Shown in pieces: positions 32,567 to 42,913 of a stretch of 64,000 nucleotides of DNA. The stretch is taken from contig CM023454.1 of assembly GCA_013339765.2 (NCBI GenBank), positions 38,894,950 through 38,958,949 of the forward strand, written 5' to 3'. The notes beneath the pieces were generated by a model that was not told the origin of the DNA, searched no databases, and saw only the letters and a program-made list of their open reading frames with translations. The DNA is from Haemaphysalis longicornis. Taxonomy: Eukaryota > Arthropoda > Arachnida > Ixodida > Ixodidae. Position 1 is the first letter of the stretch; every line of letters begins with the position of its first letter. The translations under genes and the position numbers were made by a program.

Positions 32567-35500
32567 TTACTCCACCTGCGTACCCATCCCTTCCCTACTG
32601 TTCCTCCACCACCACTCCAGTCGCCTCTTTGTCACCTCTATGGCCTTCAAGTTGAGGTTCCCCGTCGCCTGAAATCCCAAAGATTCCGCCACCGTCATTT
32701 CCCCCTCATCCCGCGTTGGTCGTATCTTTGTGCAGCCCTTGCAAAACGGTTTAAGTTTCCCGACCACTGCCACAGCATGCACATGTTTCATCCTGCTGCC
32801 TGCAGCTACCCGTGTATGCCCGGGTTCTCAGGCACCCCGCCAGTGCCGCGAAGAGCAATGCACTGCCTCTCGTATTGCCATAGAATCCTTCCCTCTTAAT
32901 TCCCAGTTTCTGTGTCCTATAATTCTCCACAGTTTTTTTCGCTTCCATTCTCTGTGCCCACTTTTCCGTCTCTGCTGACTTTACCTGCCCTTTAACTGTT
33001 GTGTAAACCCCACTTTCCCCTAACGACTTTCCGTACCACTTGGTCAGTTGTCTGGTCCTCCGTCTCCACCACATGTCCACACTCCTCATATGCAGGTACC
33101 TAAACACCCTCGCTGCCCATTTTTTGTCCTTCATGTCACGAAGTCGCTCCTCAAACTTTATCTTGCTCTGCGCCTCCATCGCCTCGAAAGACGACAAGCG
33201 CCTTATCCCCCTTGTACCGCTTCTTTTGTAGTTTTTTGCGGGCCCTTAGGGCCAATCTGTCTACCACCCTCTTGTTTACTTCTAGGCCCGCTTGGGCCTC
33301 TCGTTTTATGCACAGAACCGAATTTGCAAAAGTTAATCCTGGTACCATGAACCCTTTCCAGACTCCCCTTACCACGTCGCATCTGCATTATCCCCAGAGG
33401 GCTCTATGCTTCATTATCGCAGCGTCCCGTCTTCCTTTCATCTTAAGGGGAGCCCTATGCGCGTGCGTCTAATCTTCGCTGTCGTTGAGACATACTCCTA
33501 AATAATTATACTCTTCACGAATGGTATTTCTACTTGTTGCACTGATACTGTTTCGTGCTCCCCGCCGTCGTTAAAGACCACGATCCCCGGTTTTTCTCTG
33601 CTAAAGGATAGCCCTAGGTGCCCTGCTTCTTTACCGCATATATTCACCAAGCCCTGCATACTTATCCAGTTGTCCGCCATCAACAATATGTCGTATGCAT
33701 GCATTAGTCCAGGGTCTGGTTGTTCCGCCACCTGCTCGTTTTTCATGTGAGACAAGTCGAACCCCAGTGTACTGACTTCTAGCTCTCTTTCTAACCCGCC
33801 ATGTAGATCATGAACAGCAGCGGAGAAAGAGGACATCCTTGTTTCAAACCCTTGTAGGTGAACACACGCCTATTGTATGTTATCCCTTCCCATACTTTTT
33901 GCACTTGGTTCTCCAAGTAGAGCTCCCTGATTAGGCTAATGAATTCTGCCCCCACTCTTTCGTCCTCCAGGATACTCCATAGCCATTCCCTGTCTACATT
34001 ATCATACGCCGCTTTAATGTCCAGAAAGGCTAACCAGAAAGGTCGGTTTCGCATCTTCGCCACCTCTATGCATTCGCTTACAACAGATAAGTTGTCGTCT
34101 AGTCTTCTGTCTTTTAGAGACCCATTTTGAAGTTCCCCTAATATACTAGTATCTTCTACCCAATGCTCTAGTTCGACCTTCACTGCCTGCATTGCTGACC
34201 TGTACAGCGCTGATGTGACGGTTACGGTCCTATACGAGCTCGGATTTGTCCTGACTCCCTTGCCCTTGTACACTAAGTTCATCCTGCTTATTTGGCACGC
34301 GGCCGGTATTTCCTTTTTTCTATCCTTGTTCTGATGCCTTGTAGTAGTTTTCCCTTGCTCTTTGGTCCTAACTGGTTAATCAACTCCATCGGTATCCCAT
34401 CCGTGCCTACCGCAGTATTATTGGGGACATTTTCGTCTGTTCTTTTTCATTTCAGCTTGTCCCCATCTATCTTCATACATTCCGGACTCCCTGTCGTGAC
34501 ATCTCTGTGTCGCTGGGGGGCCTCTTCATCAACCTTACCGAACGTCTTCTTGATGATTTCGTGCAGGTACGCCAATGCTTCATCGCCCTTGAGCACATCC
34601 CCCTGCTCGTTTTCTATAAATCCGCCTTCTGTGGGGATCGTGTGTGTTCGTAACGCCTGCACATGGTTTCCAAACCTTCTCGGCGCGTCTCTACCCCTCC
34701 CTCGTATTTGCGTTATCCATCGCTCACTGTCCCCTTAATTTTCGCCAACACTAATTGCTGCACTTCCTGTTTCGTTCGTTTTTATTGCTCCCATTTTAGG
34801 TCCACCTCCTCCTGATGACTTCCCATCTTCTTAACTTGCCTGTACCCTCTAGACGCCTGTTTACGCATCTGTGTCGCCTCCTTAATTTCTTTGTTTCACC
34901 AGCTTTTGGGTGTTTTCTTTCCTTTCCATCGATTGGCCCTCTCTGCCTTGGCTATTTTGTGACGCATAGTTATGATGATCCTGTCATATTCCCACTCTTC
35001 TCCAGGAATTCTTTCTATGTTAGCCTCTATGCTTTTGGCTATAACCGCAATTTGTTTGCTGTTTAACTTTGTACGCTGCTCCGGTCAACCCGTTTTTTCG
35101 CCCCAGTTTCCCAAAACTCAGGGTTATACGCTTGTGGTCACTGCCCAGACTGCGGCCCCCTTCCTCATCTATGCTCATTCCATCCAACTGTTCATAAATC
35201 CGCCTCAAATAAGGCAGTAGTCCATAGTCGACTGTCTCCTACCAGACTCCCACGTTATTTGACCCTCGCATTTTTGTTCCCTATTTACTATGATTCTGCT
35301 TTTGGTAATCACACATATCCAGCATTTGATTTCCGTTGAAGTCTCTGCACGCGTCTAGATCTTCAATGTGGGCATTCATGTCCCCCACCAATAGTACCTC
35401 CCCGGAACGTTTTAGATCCTCGAAGTCCTTTTTTAAGCACGCCACCTATTTTTCGTTTTGTGCTTTGCTATGCTTACCCGTCCACAGGAACGACACCACT

Positions 35501-35840
35501 AAAACCATCTCCAAACCCTCAACTGTCCCTTTCTCCCACACATGTTCTTTACAGTCTCCTTTCACTCTCTTGTAAATAGCCCCCTGCCTTTTAAGCATAC
35601 TTACTCCTCCACCTTTTCTCAATCCAGTCGTCATGTTACAACCTTCTCATACATACTCTCCGATTACCAGAGGTTCTTCCTAGTCTCGTAGGTGCGTCTC
35701 GGTCACAGCGAAAACCTGGATATCTTCCTCTTCTACCTGCTTACTAATCTCCATCCACTTCTCTCTTTTCCGGCCAGCCTGAATGTTTATGTATGTGATC
35801 TTCAGTTTCCCCCCTCTCTTCTTTACACGCCATCGTCGTC
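32567..35840 (-). pseudogene. LINE-E ORF2: endonuclease and reverse transcriptase
   Basis: Endonuclease: KITYINIQAGRKREKW near 35760-35810, FAVTETHLRD near 35690, RKGGGVSMLKRQG near 35580-35620, VLLVGDMNAHIEDLD near 35350-35400 and GSDHKRITLSF near 35120-35150. RT: the block from 34282 has TVTSALYRSAMQAVKVELEH, LAFLDIKAAYDNVDREWL at 33990-34040 and KGLKQGCPLSPLLFMIYM at 33795-33850. The active site reads HAYDILLMAD near 33670-33700, where YADD is expected, so one catalytic Asp is replaced. The C-terminus has KWAARVFRYLHMR and CACCG. Frameshifts near 33800, 33500, 34300-34450 and 35020-35440 break it. Confidence 0.8.
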
Positions 35841-35933
35841 CCTTTCATTTGCCTGCACCAATCTCCCTTTGCTCCTTGCATTTGTCTACGCCATCTTCGC
35901 AAAGTCCTGTGGCCCCCCTAAAAAAGCCACAGT

Positions 35934-36896
35934 TCACGCCGCGCGTCGTCTTCCGATGGCTGCTCCCACCTGCCCGCTGAAATTAACTCCGTCACGCTGG
36001 AACGCTCTTTTCCGTGCCACCCATCGGACATCCCTATTGATGTCTACGCCAGCGAACCTCAGCTTCGTGTTCAGCTCCCGTATGTCTTGGTTTACCGTTA
36101 CAACTTCTTCTTCCACATGCACCCCTCTCCCATTTATCTCGGGTACTGTGCTCATGACGACCTGCACAAGTGGACACAGCGCCCGAAGTTCCTTCACCCC
36201 CTTTTCTAGTTGCTTGCGCACTCCCGCTCCCTTTCCCTGCAGAACGTCATTTGTTCCTCCTGCGACAATCACTTGCTTCTCCCCCTGCATGTTTGCCAAC
36301 ATCTTATCTTTTGCCTTTTGTAACACTACCCCTACCGTCTGCCCCGGGAACACGCCAACCTGTACGCGCTCGTTCTGTCGCAATCGTAGTCTAATCTTTA
36401 TCTCTGAGTGGCGCATGTTGGAGTCCCCCGCCACGATCACCATGCAGCTTTCTTCCTTTTCCTGGGTGCCCCCCGACTCGGCCACCTGCTCCCGCACCAG
36501 CTGAGTTAGCCCAAATCCGAGATCGTTTTCTGACGTGGCGTCTTTGTCCTGCTGCTTTCCATTCTCGGGGTCAAGCACTGTCGCACACCTGCCTCGTGAC
36601 CTACGTCCTTCTTTCTCAGGATGTCACCCTTCGTCGCCAGTTTGACCTCCATTTGCGCCAACCTAGCTTCCAGCGCCTTACTCTTCTTTCGTTCTTTTTT
36701 CAGCTCCTCCTGCAACGGGTGCCCTGAGCTGCTCCTTTTCTTCCTCGAGCCCGTCGAGGCACGACGCTAGCACACACACTTTTCACATAAAGTCCTGCCC
36801 TTCCGCGTCCTCGACCGACTCGAACCTCGTCTCCTCGAGCGGGTATTCCTGCTCGCACCCCGTGCACACCACACCCGGCTTCTTCTTCTGAGGCAT
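35934..36896 (-). pseudogene. LINE-E ORF1: zinc finger, coiled coil, SGNH/GDSL hydrolase
   Basis: The ATG at 36896 gives MPQKKKPGVVCTGCEQEYP, a CXXC zinc-finger-like N-terminus, until a TGA near 36785. A coiled-coil stretch, ELKKERKKSKALEARLAQME, follows (36640-36710). The 214-codon frame from 36578 carries the SGNH hydrolase: block I VIVAGDSNMRHSE (nucleophile Ser, about 36410-36445), block III VIVAGGTNDVLQ (about 36235-36270), a STVPEING block near 36130-36150, and block V RDGVNFSG (about 35975-36000), where the catalytic His of DGVHxS is Asn. Such domains in LINE ORF1s are thought to act on lipids or membranes. The frame is split by at least one stop and one frameshift. Confidence 0.8.
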
Positions 36897-37290
36897 GGTA
36901 CTGCCCGTCCAAGGCGTGCCCAACTCTAACTTACTTCACTACTCCGTTCTCGCACGCTCCCCTCTAATCTAAAAGTTAAACGCAACGTGCGATTCTTTCC
37001 TACAGCATCAATTCTTATTTCCCGAATTACTAACTAGAATCGCCAACTTCACACTTTCAAACCGCCACGTGGAACCGCGCGACACATCTGATTCGGTCAC
37101 TTCCCTGCGCGCGCTAACAACTACCGCTTCTTTCAACTAACCCTGTTGACTGAAACTACGTCTCGCTCTAAAACATGGTCACTCTAAAAAAAGGAATATT
37201 AAATTTCAAACACTTATTCGTTTTCGTCGTCGCTCCCTTCGCCGCGCTCTCTACGCCCGTCTTACGGCCTACAGCGCCACCTCTCGCTTT
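36897..37290 (-). promoter_or_regulatory. LINE-E 5' UTR, presumed internal promoter
   Basis: Sequence upstream of the ORF1 ATG on the minus strand, moderately GC rich, with no open frame in phase. LINEs carry internal promoters here, but I see no TATA box or tandem monomers. The left edge is approximate. Confidence 0.35.
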
Positions 37291-38941
37291 TACCCTGCTC
37301 CCCGTGTAGAAGCGCCAAGTTGTCGTGCAAGTTTTTTTTAAAATCCGGACATTTGGATCTGGCTACATATAGGTCGATTTCTAACAAGTTACTACCCCAT
37401 TTGTTTATTTTTTTTTCGTACACCCGTTGTAATGCAGAGCAAGTAAATTGCTCGCCTTGTCGTCGTAGCTCGCTCCCTGTACACAAGTAGGGCCACACGA
37501 TGTTCTGTCATCGCGGCTTCCCACAGATGGTTCGAAAGCCAAGTGGTTTATATAGTCATAGGCGTTGCAAACTCGTGAACCGCTGTTCCATGTCGTACAT
37601 CTCCCCATTGGTTAGTGCACAAAAAACTGCAGGTACATATCAGGCAAAATATATGTGAATAAAATTCAGCGCCCACATTGATTAGGTAAGAACGCTGGTT
37701 GGGTTGTTTTTGATGACATAAAGCAAAAAAAAATGGCAGTGCAACGCCGGCATGTGCCGGAGGAACAGAAATACGAAAAGAACAGAATTCCCACCGGCGC
37801 CTCTTCAGGCCGGTGGCGCACGAGTACTGCAAATGCGGGAAATTCGACGAGCGTTGGACAAACCTCTGTTGAATTCTTCAGGACAGCAAACAGACAAGTC
37901 GGCAAAGAGCGTGATGGGTGGTAATAGTGAGCGGATAAAAGCGCAGTACCCCGTTATGGCGAATCACTGCATTCAACATCCGGCAGATTTCCATTTGAGC
38001 GGAACGGCTTCTTTTTTACTGCATAATGGTTATATTCCCTTCGCTAAGATGAAGCAGCGCCGCGCATACGGCGACAGAACGAGATAAAATTCTTCAGGCG
38101 TTACCCATTTATTGCGGGAATCCTTAGAGTACTAGGTAAGAAAGAAAAGAAAGACGACGCCTGGTGGCGGCATCTCCCGTGGCTGCGATGCTGGGGTGTG
38201 CCCCGCAGCGTTTCTGGGCAAGCGTAGGTAGAAAACGACCAGAACGCAAAGAGTAACGAAGCAGTGCCGTTAGTTCGGCACAGGTGTCACGTGTTCAGTG
38301 TTCAATGGATAACTCGCCCTATATGCAATTGTGACTAAGTCGCTTGCACAAACGATAGTCTAAGAATTGAATGCTATGACGTGTGCTGTACCAGCATTTA
38401 TCTTAATTCTTATTTTTTCTTAACCACACAAATAACTTGAGAACAATGGCGACAACAAAACATTGGTGTAGACCAACCAAGACAGGAAAAAAATTCTCGC
38501 TGGAAAATTACTTATACTGTATGACGTATAAATGAAAGTGAATGACGTCCCATTTAGCATCCTTTGGCTCCCCAAGGGGTGATAATAAAATACTGAGGCA
38601 AAGCAAACAGCACGGAACGTTTGGCAATACGGAATGTATTGCACGAGATTAATGAGAGGTACACCTATAATTAAATACTTAAACACAACTTACCAGTGCG
38701 CACACGATGTCCTAAAATAAAGGGTGTAAAAATATTGAAATAAATGAGTGAAATATAGTGAAATAATTAAATAAAAATAGTGAAAAATATTGAAATATAT
38801 AATAAAGATTATCGCTTCCGTCGCAAAGCCTATTCATGACTTAGTCAACTGCGGCAAATAAAACGCAGTATTTCAGCGCAGGAAAAATAAAAAAAATTCT
38901 CAAAAATGTATTCATATACGAGGCAAGTTGGTTTAAAAACG
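37291..38941. other. No gene recognised; AT-rich low-complexity block
   Basis: No domain is visible in the short frames. 38700-38830 is AT rich with repeated GTGAAATA/TTGAAATA words, a degenerate simple repeat. Confidence 0.4.
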
Positions 38942-39190
38942 TTACACCATATTCTCGTAGGGTAACCCTGAGTAGTATGCAAAGCAGCCATGGGGTCGAT
39001 TAAATTGCCCATTAGTTTTCAGTCGTCGTTTTAGTTAGGTTGAGGTACGTATCTACCATTATATTTACAGTTTGGTTATCATGGTAACTACCAAACTTTT
39101 CACTTACCGGAACTACAAAAGCGGAAATTGCGTCAAGCCCATGGCTGTTTCGCATACTACTCAGATTTTCCCTACGGGAACATGCTGTAA
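38942..39190. mobile_element. MITE-like element with about 54-bp TIRs (MITE-A copy 1)
   Basis: The left arm from 38942 (TTACACCATATTCTCGTAGG...) and the reverse complement of the right arm ending at 39190 (TTACAGCATGTTCCCGTAGG...) match at about 45 of 54 positions, sharing CTGAGTAGTATGC and CAGCCATGGG. Total length is 249 bp, with no coding capacity. A second copy is at 62804-63022. No target duplication could be fixed. Confidence 0.75.
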
Positions 39191-39203
39191 TTTTATTAGA
39201 TAT

Positions 39204-39413
39204 GACGGGGCTATGTCGCTCCCGTGTCGTTGTGGCGCCGTCCACACCGCCAATGCGCATGCTCGGCTTGCATAACGCCCGTTGGTGTCTTACCGTTTAA
39301 TGGCTCCTGGAGCGACTGTGTTACTGGTGTCTTCCTGGGCCAGCCCGAGATGAGCCGAGCATGCGCAGTGGGGTGTGGACGGCTCCACAACAAGGGAGGG
39401 ACATAGCCCCGAC
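39204..39413. mobile_element. Foldback element (FB-B copy 1)
   Basis: The left arm 39204-39269 (GACGGGGCTATGTCGCTCCC...) pairs with the right arm 39352-39413 (...GGGAGGGACATAGCCCCGACC). The arms share GCCGTCCACACC and GCGCATGCTCGGCT. It lies 13 bp from MITE-A copy 1. Part of the same sequence recurs at 63290-63510, again beside MITE-A. Confidence 0.7.
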
Positions 39414-39530
39414 CATGAGATGCTAGAGCGACGGTGTTGCCGGTGTCTTCCTGGGCCGGCACGAGACGAGCACGCTTCCGCTTAAAGGGCTCCTGCTGGG
39501 CCAGTGTTCCCGGTGTCTTCCTGAGCCGGC
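39325..39530. repeat. Three copies of a GTGTCTTCCTGGGCC motif
   Basis: ACTGGTGTCTTCCTGGGCCA (from 39323), CCGGTGTCTTCCTGGGCCGG (about 39440) and CCGGTGTCTTCCTGAGCCGG (about 39508) recur at roughly 116- and 68-bp spacing. The reverse complement, CTGGCCCAGGAAGACACCGG, is near 63370. Confidence 0.6.
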
Positions 39531-40039
39531 GGCAAAACAGATGACGGACGACGGACGACGTAGCCGAGAGCAAGAGATGCTTTACATCAAAAAAGAAACA
39601 GCTGTACAAGAAAACTTGTTCCAAACCTTTACAACACTACACTGCAATCGTCACTGGCCGAATAGGCCGCCGAATTAAGCGAATAAATATTAGTCTTACG
39701 AAACAGAATGACTAATTTCGCTGACGTTTCTAAAAGTGGAAGGTGGAAAACCGCAGTTGTAGGTAATAATTCATGCAATAACATGACTTCATGTTAATGA
39801 TTAGCAATATCACCAGTATTATTTGACTGGGAATGAACAAAGCTAGTGACGAAGAGCAGCATGCTACAGAAATAGCTCTCCGTAAGCCTGTTGTTTTTTC
39901 TTAAACCGATATTGGTTCAGCATACCCGCTGCAAGCAAATCTTCATGCTCTATGCAGTGTGACAAGTGCGCTTGAAACATTAAAAATGTATAGTGCGCAT
40001 TGTATAAAAATGAAAATGGCGACAACGTTTGGTTCAGAA

Positions 40040-41130
40040 TGAAACAGCATGAGGCAGTTTTTTTGATATTGCCAATGTGTGGCTTTCAGTTAAAACGCTT
40101 GTCTCAATTGTCTCCGACTGGACCAATTGTCGTATCCCGTATACCCAAAGCGATTGGTATAGTATTGTGTACTTTATATGAAGACCTACACCCAATGAAA
40201 GTGTGCTTTACGGTGTTTATTGTGAGGTTTTTAATTATAAACCATTTGTTCATACTTTCTAGTTTATAACTGATGGCGCGCTCGCCATGCAAACACTTTT
40301 TGGATGTTACTAATATTGACATATTATCCCCCTAATAATAGCCTAGGCATTCTGTCGAGAAACAGAGAAGTGCCTGTCGACGTGCTGTAAATACTAAAGG
40401 CCGTAATACTGAACAATATAATAGTGAAGGCCATAATACTCATCCCTGTGGCACTTATTTTTCTTTGTTTTAAGAGCCAGGTACGTCGATTTATATTTAC
40501 GGCTTGGAGGCGACTAGCATGAAAACTTCTGAAAAAGAAAACTTGGGTGCCAAACCCTAAATCTTCTATCACCGTAAGTCTGAGTAAAATCTTGTGGTGA
40601 ACAGTGTCGAATGCTTTTATGATATTTAATGAAATAACACATGCATATATAATGTTGTTAAGACCGGCGTTAAGTATGTCAGAAGTACAAAATAGTCCCG
40701 TTGCAGTACACATACCTTCTTGAAAACCGCGCTCTTGTGGTGAAATATATATTTTTAAGGAACTCTTCCACTCGCAAAGTTATGACCTTTCCAAACAGTT
40801 TCTTGCAAGCTAGAACATAACTTGACTTTTAATTGCCGTAGTTAATTGGGTCGCCAGTTTTTTTTACACCAGCAAGACATGTTCTACCTCAAAAGTATTG
40901 GAAAAGATACTAGTAAAGAGCGCAATTTTGAATACTCATGTCACAATTAGAGCCAAACTTTTTTGTTGTTGTTTTTAGAACTGGTACCGGAATTGTGTAA
41001 ATTCTTCTGTCCTTACCAGACTGTAGCAGGTTGGCTTTTGATATTCTTTCTTTTCGTGTTATAACCTGAAAAGCTAAACGATAACTCATGCCACAAAAGC
41101 AGTTGGACGTATTCACTATCGAGTATCTTT
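40040..41130 (-). pseudogene. LINE reverse transcriptase relic (LINE-F)
   Basis: Minus strand. ISLNIIKAFDTVHHKILLRL (40560-40640) is RT palm block A (SKAFDTVDHKILL). LESMNKWFIIKNLTINTVKH near 40190-40260 is the block after the active site (WxxxNxLTLNxxKT). A degenerate GFRRxxST-like finger block lies near 40700-40760, with KKLFGKVITLRVEEFL near 40770-40810. The FADD core itself is not legible. Stops are frequent, and it differs from LINE-A and LINE-D. Confidence 0.65.
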
Positions 41131-42604
41131 GCTATCAAATTTGTGCAGACTGCGCAGAAGTGATTGTTGGCTGAGTGATGAAGTGATGGCTGAGCAGTGT
41201 AGAAGGGGTAGCACTCTCTTAGCATCAGTAGGTAGCGTGTTAGAATTGATTGTTGTCCAAAGTATGCTCTTTCCTGTGGTATGATCACTTCGTCTGGATT
41301 AAACCTGCTTTTTGGCTTCGCATCGCGGCCACTGCATTTTTGTATGTTTGTGATATTCAAAAAGATTGCATGCATTTTCACTCTTGAGTTTTTTCTTTGC
41401 TCCAACGTTCTCAAATCATTATCGCTTATAGAACCGCCACAGTTATGTAGGGTATTGTTGAATGTGTGTTATATTTTTTCGGCAGATTTTAGGGCACTCT
41501 TTGAGTACATAAAATATTTTTTCAATCAGGAAAAGAAATGTTCATCAGTTGTCATCAGCTAGAAATTATCATATCTGTAATAAGAAATGATCGTTGCCAC
41601 TTGATATATTACTACAAACAACAAACTCACCATTAGTCTTCCGTTCTTGGTTCGTATCTCTAGGCAGTACAAAGAAGCAACGCTAAACTGATCAGCTACC
41701 GTTATATCGTACACACTACACAAAAACACAGAGGAACCAAATTACATAACTTGTGATCAACGCACCTGAGACTTAGGTTTTTCTTATTCCGGTGGGCATT
41801 GAAATACTCGCAGGGAAGCCGCGGTGGGGGGAAAATGATGCGGTCCTAATTCTATTCATCTTCATTCCCAGGTAGTCTACGAAAATCATTTGATCTGACA
41901 TCACTCCGAAGTATCTTCTGTTTGAATTCCTGGCAGCTGCATAAAATACAGGCACTACCACAGCAGCCGCCGTGGCAGAAGGACGTGCCGTCGCAATTCG
42001 GTTTATTTTCAGTTTCCTGGTGAAGAATACCGTTATCTTACGCTCCAGCTGGCCGGAACTTTCTTTTTTTTCTGCCGTTCGGGCGGTTTTTTTTACCGTT
42101 TGGCATGGTACTTCTCGTCACTCGTGAATTTGAACTGCTGTGTTTTGGTTTCTTAAGTGCGTGCGTGCGCCTTTTTGCCACGAAGCCTGTCAGCGGTGTA
42201 CGCCCCTACTGCAGCTAGACTTTGCCTGCTGATGGGCGTCTGTTGAAACGCACTGAATGTGATGACGCCTAACACTTGAAAACACGGCTCAGGCTAGTCA
42301 GAGACCGCGTTTAAAGGAAAGTGGTAGGCATGCGCTTGGCATCGCGGTGCAATAATTGCTGTAGCGCGACATTTAAAGGGACGGGAAAACAAGGTATGAA
42401 AACCTGAGATGTTGGTAGTATGCTCGATAAAGCCTAAGAGATTGGCAGTAGCGCAGACCTACAGCCAAAGGTAGAAGATTATTACGACAAGTATACATTT
42501 GATGACACGCAATTTTGATAAAACTTTGAATAGCCTGTAACAAGGCGTAAAAAATTGGTTGTTTTAGGAAAACTTTCCACACTCTTCAAGCGATAACCAA
42601 CTGC
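41131..42604. other. No feature recognised
   Basis: The minus-strand frame 41013-41414 could be an upstream part of LINE-F, but I see no endonuclease motif. Runs of T near 42063 and 42088 are the only other structure. Confidence 0.35.
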
Positions 42605-42913
42605 GATGTTTTAGAGATTAATGACCTCAGAACGTACCTAAGTAATCTGGAGGGGACTAGCAGGCAACATAACATTGAACTGCATAATTTCACATGGACT
42701 GCAAATAAAAACCTGCTTGTAATACTAAATGACTTCGCAAAGTCTGATAACCTGCCAGAATTGAATATCAACAATATCGACAGAGGGTTCCTGCAGAAAT
42801 GCGGAAAGAGCCTGGCATCATCGTTTGGTGAGTGGGGGAATCTCTGCGTGCCGTCCGGTCTAATGAAGGAAAGAAGCAAAACAATTGCCCGCCATTCACC
42901 TTGGGAAAATTGA
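42605..42913 (+). pseudogene. LINE ORF1 fragment (coiled coil/RRM part)
   Basis: An open plus-strand stretch with no ATG: DVLEINDLRTYL, then SRQHNIELHNF, then LLVILNDFAK, then LPELNINNID, ending at TGA 42911-42913. It matches the pattern of CR1/Jockey LINE ORF1 (LEDxxRRxNIEIxGI...LxLPELxxxDIDxxHR), with the HR-type motif damaged after NNID. The 180-codon minus-strand frame over the same DNA is its shadow. Confidence 0.5.

Larger units (their letters stand above)
32430..37290 (-). mobile_element. Near full-length LINE with SGNH-hydrolase ORF1 (LINE-E)
   Basis: Minus strand, about 4.9 kb: GC-rich 5' UTR (37290-36897), ORF1 (36896-35934), ORF2 with endonuclease and RT (about 35840-32567), short 3' UTR to about 32430. 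It is the least decayed LINE in the window, with long open segments (214, 163, 148 and 112 codons). An ORF1 with an esterase/SGNH domain is known from CR1/L2-group LINEs. RT motifs place it near that group, but the clade needs a tree. Exact ends are uncertain because I found no target duplication. Confidence 0.75.

Noticed and set aside
35692..36504. Longest plus-strand ORF of the window (270 codons)
   Set aside because: It is the antisense shadow of the LINE-E ORF1 SGNH-hydrolase frame, whose GDSN, GGTND and DGxxxS blocks are on the minus strand. The plus-strand product is Ser/Pro/Thr rich without motifs.
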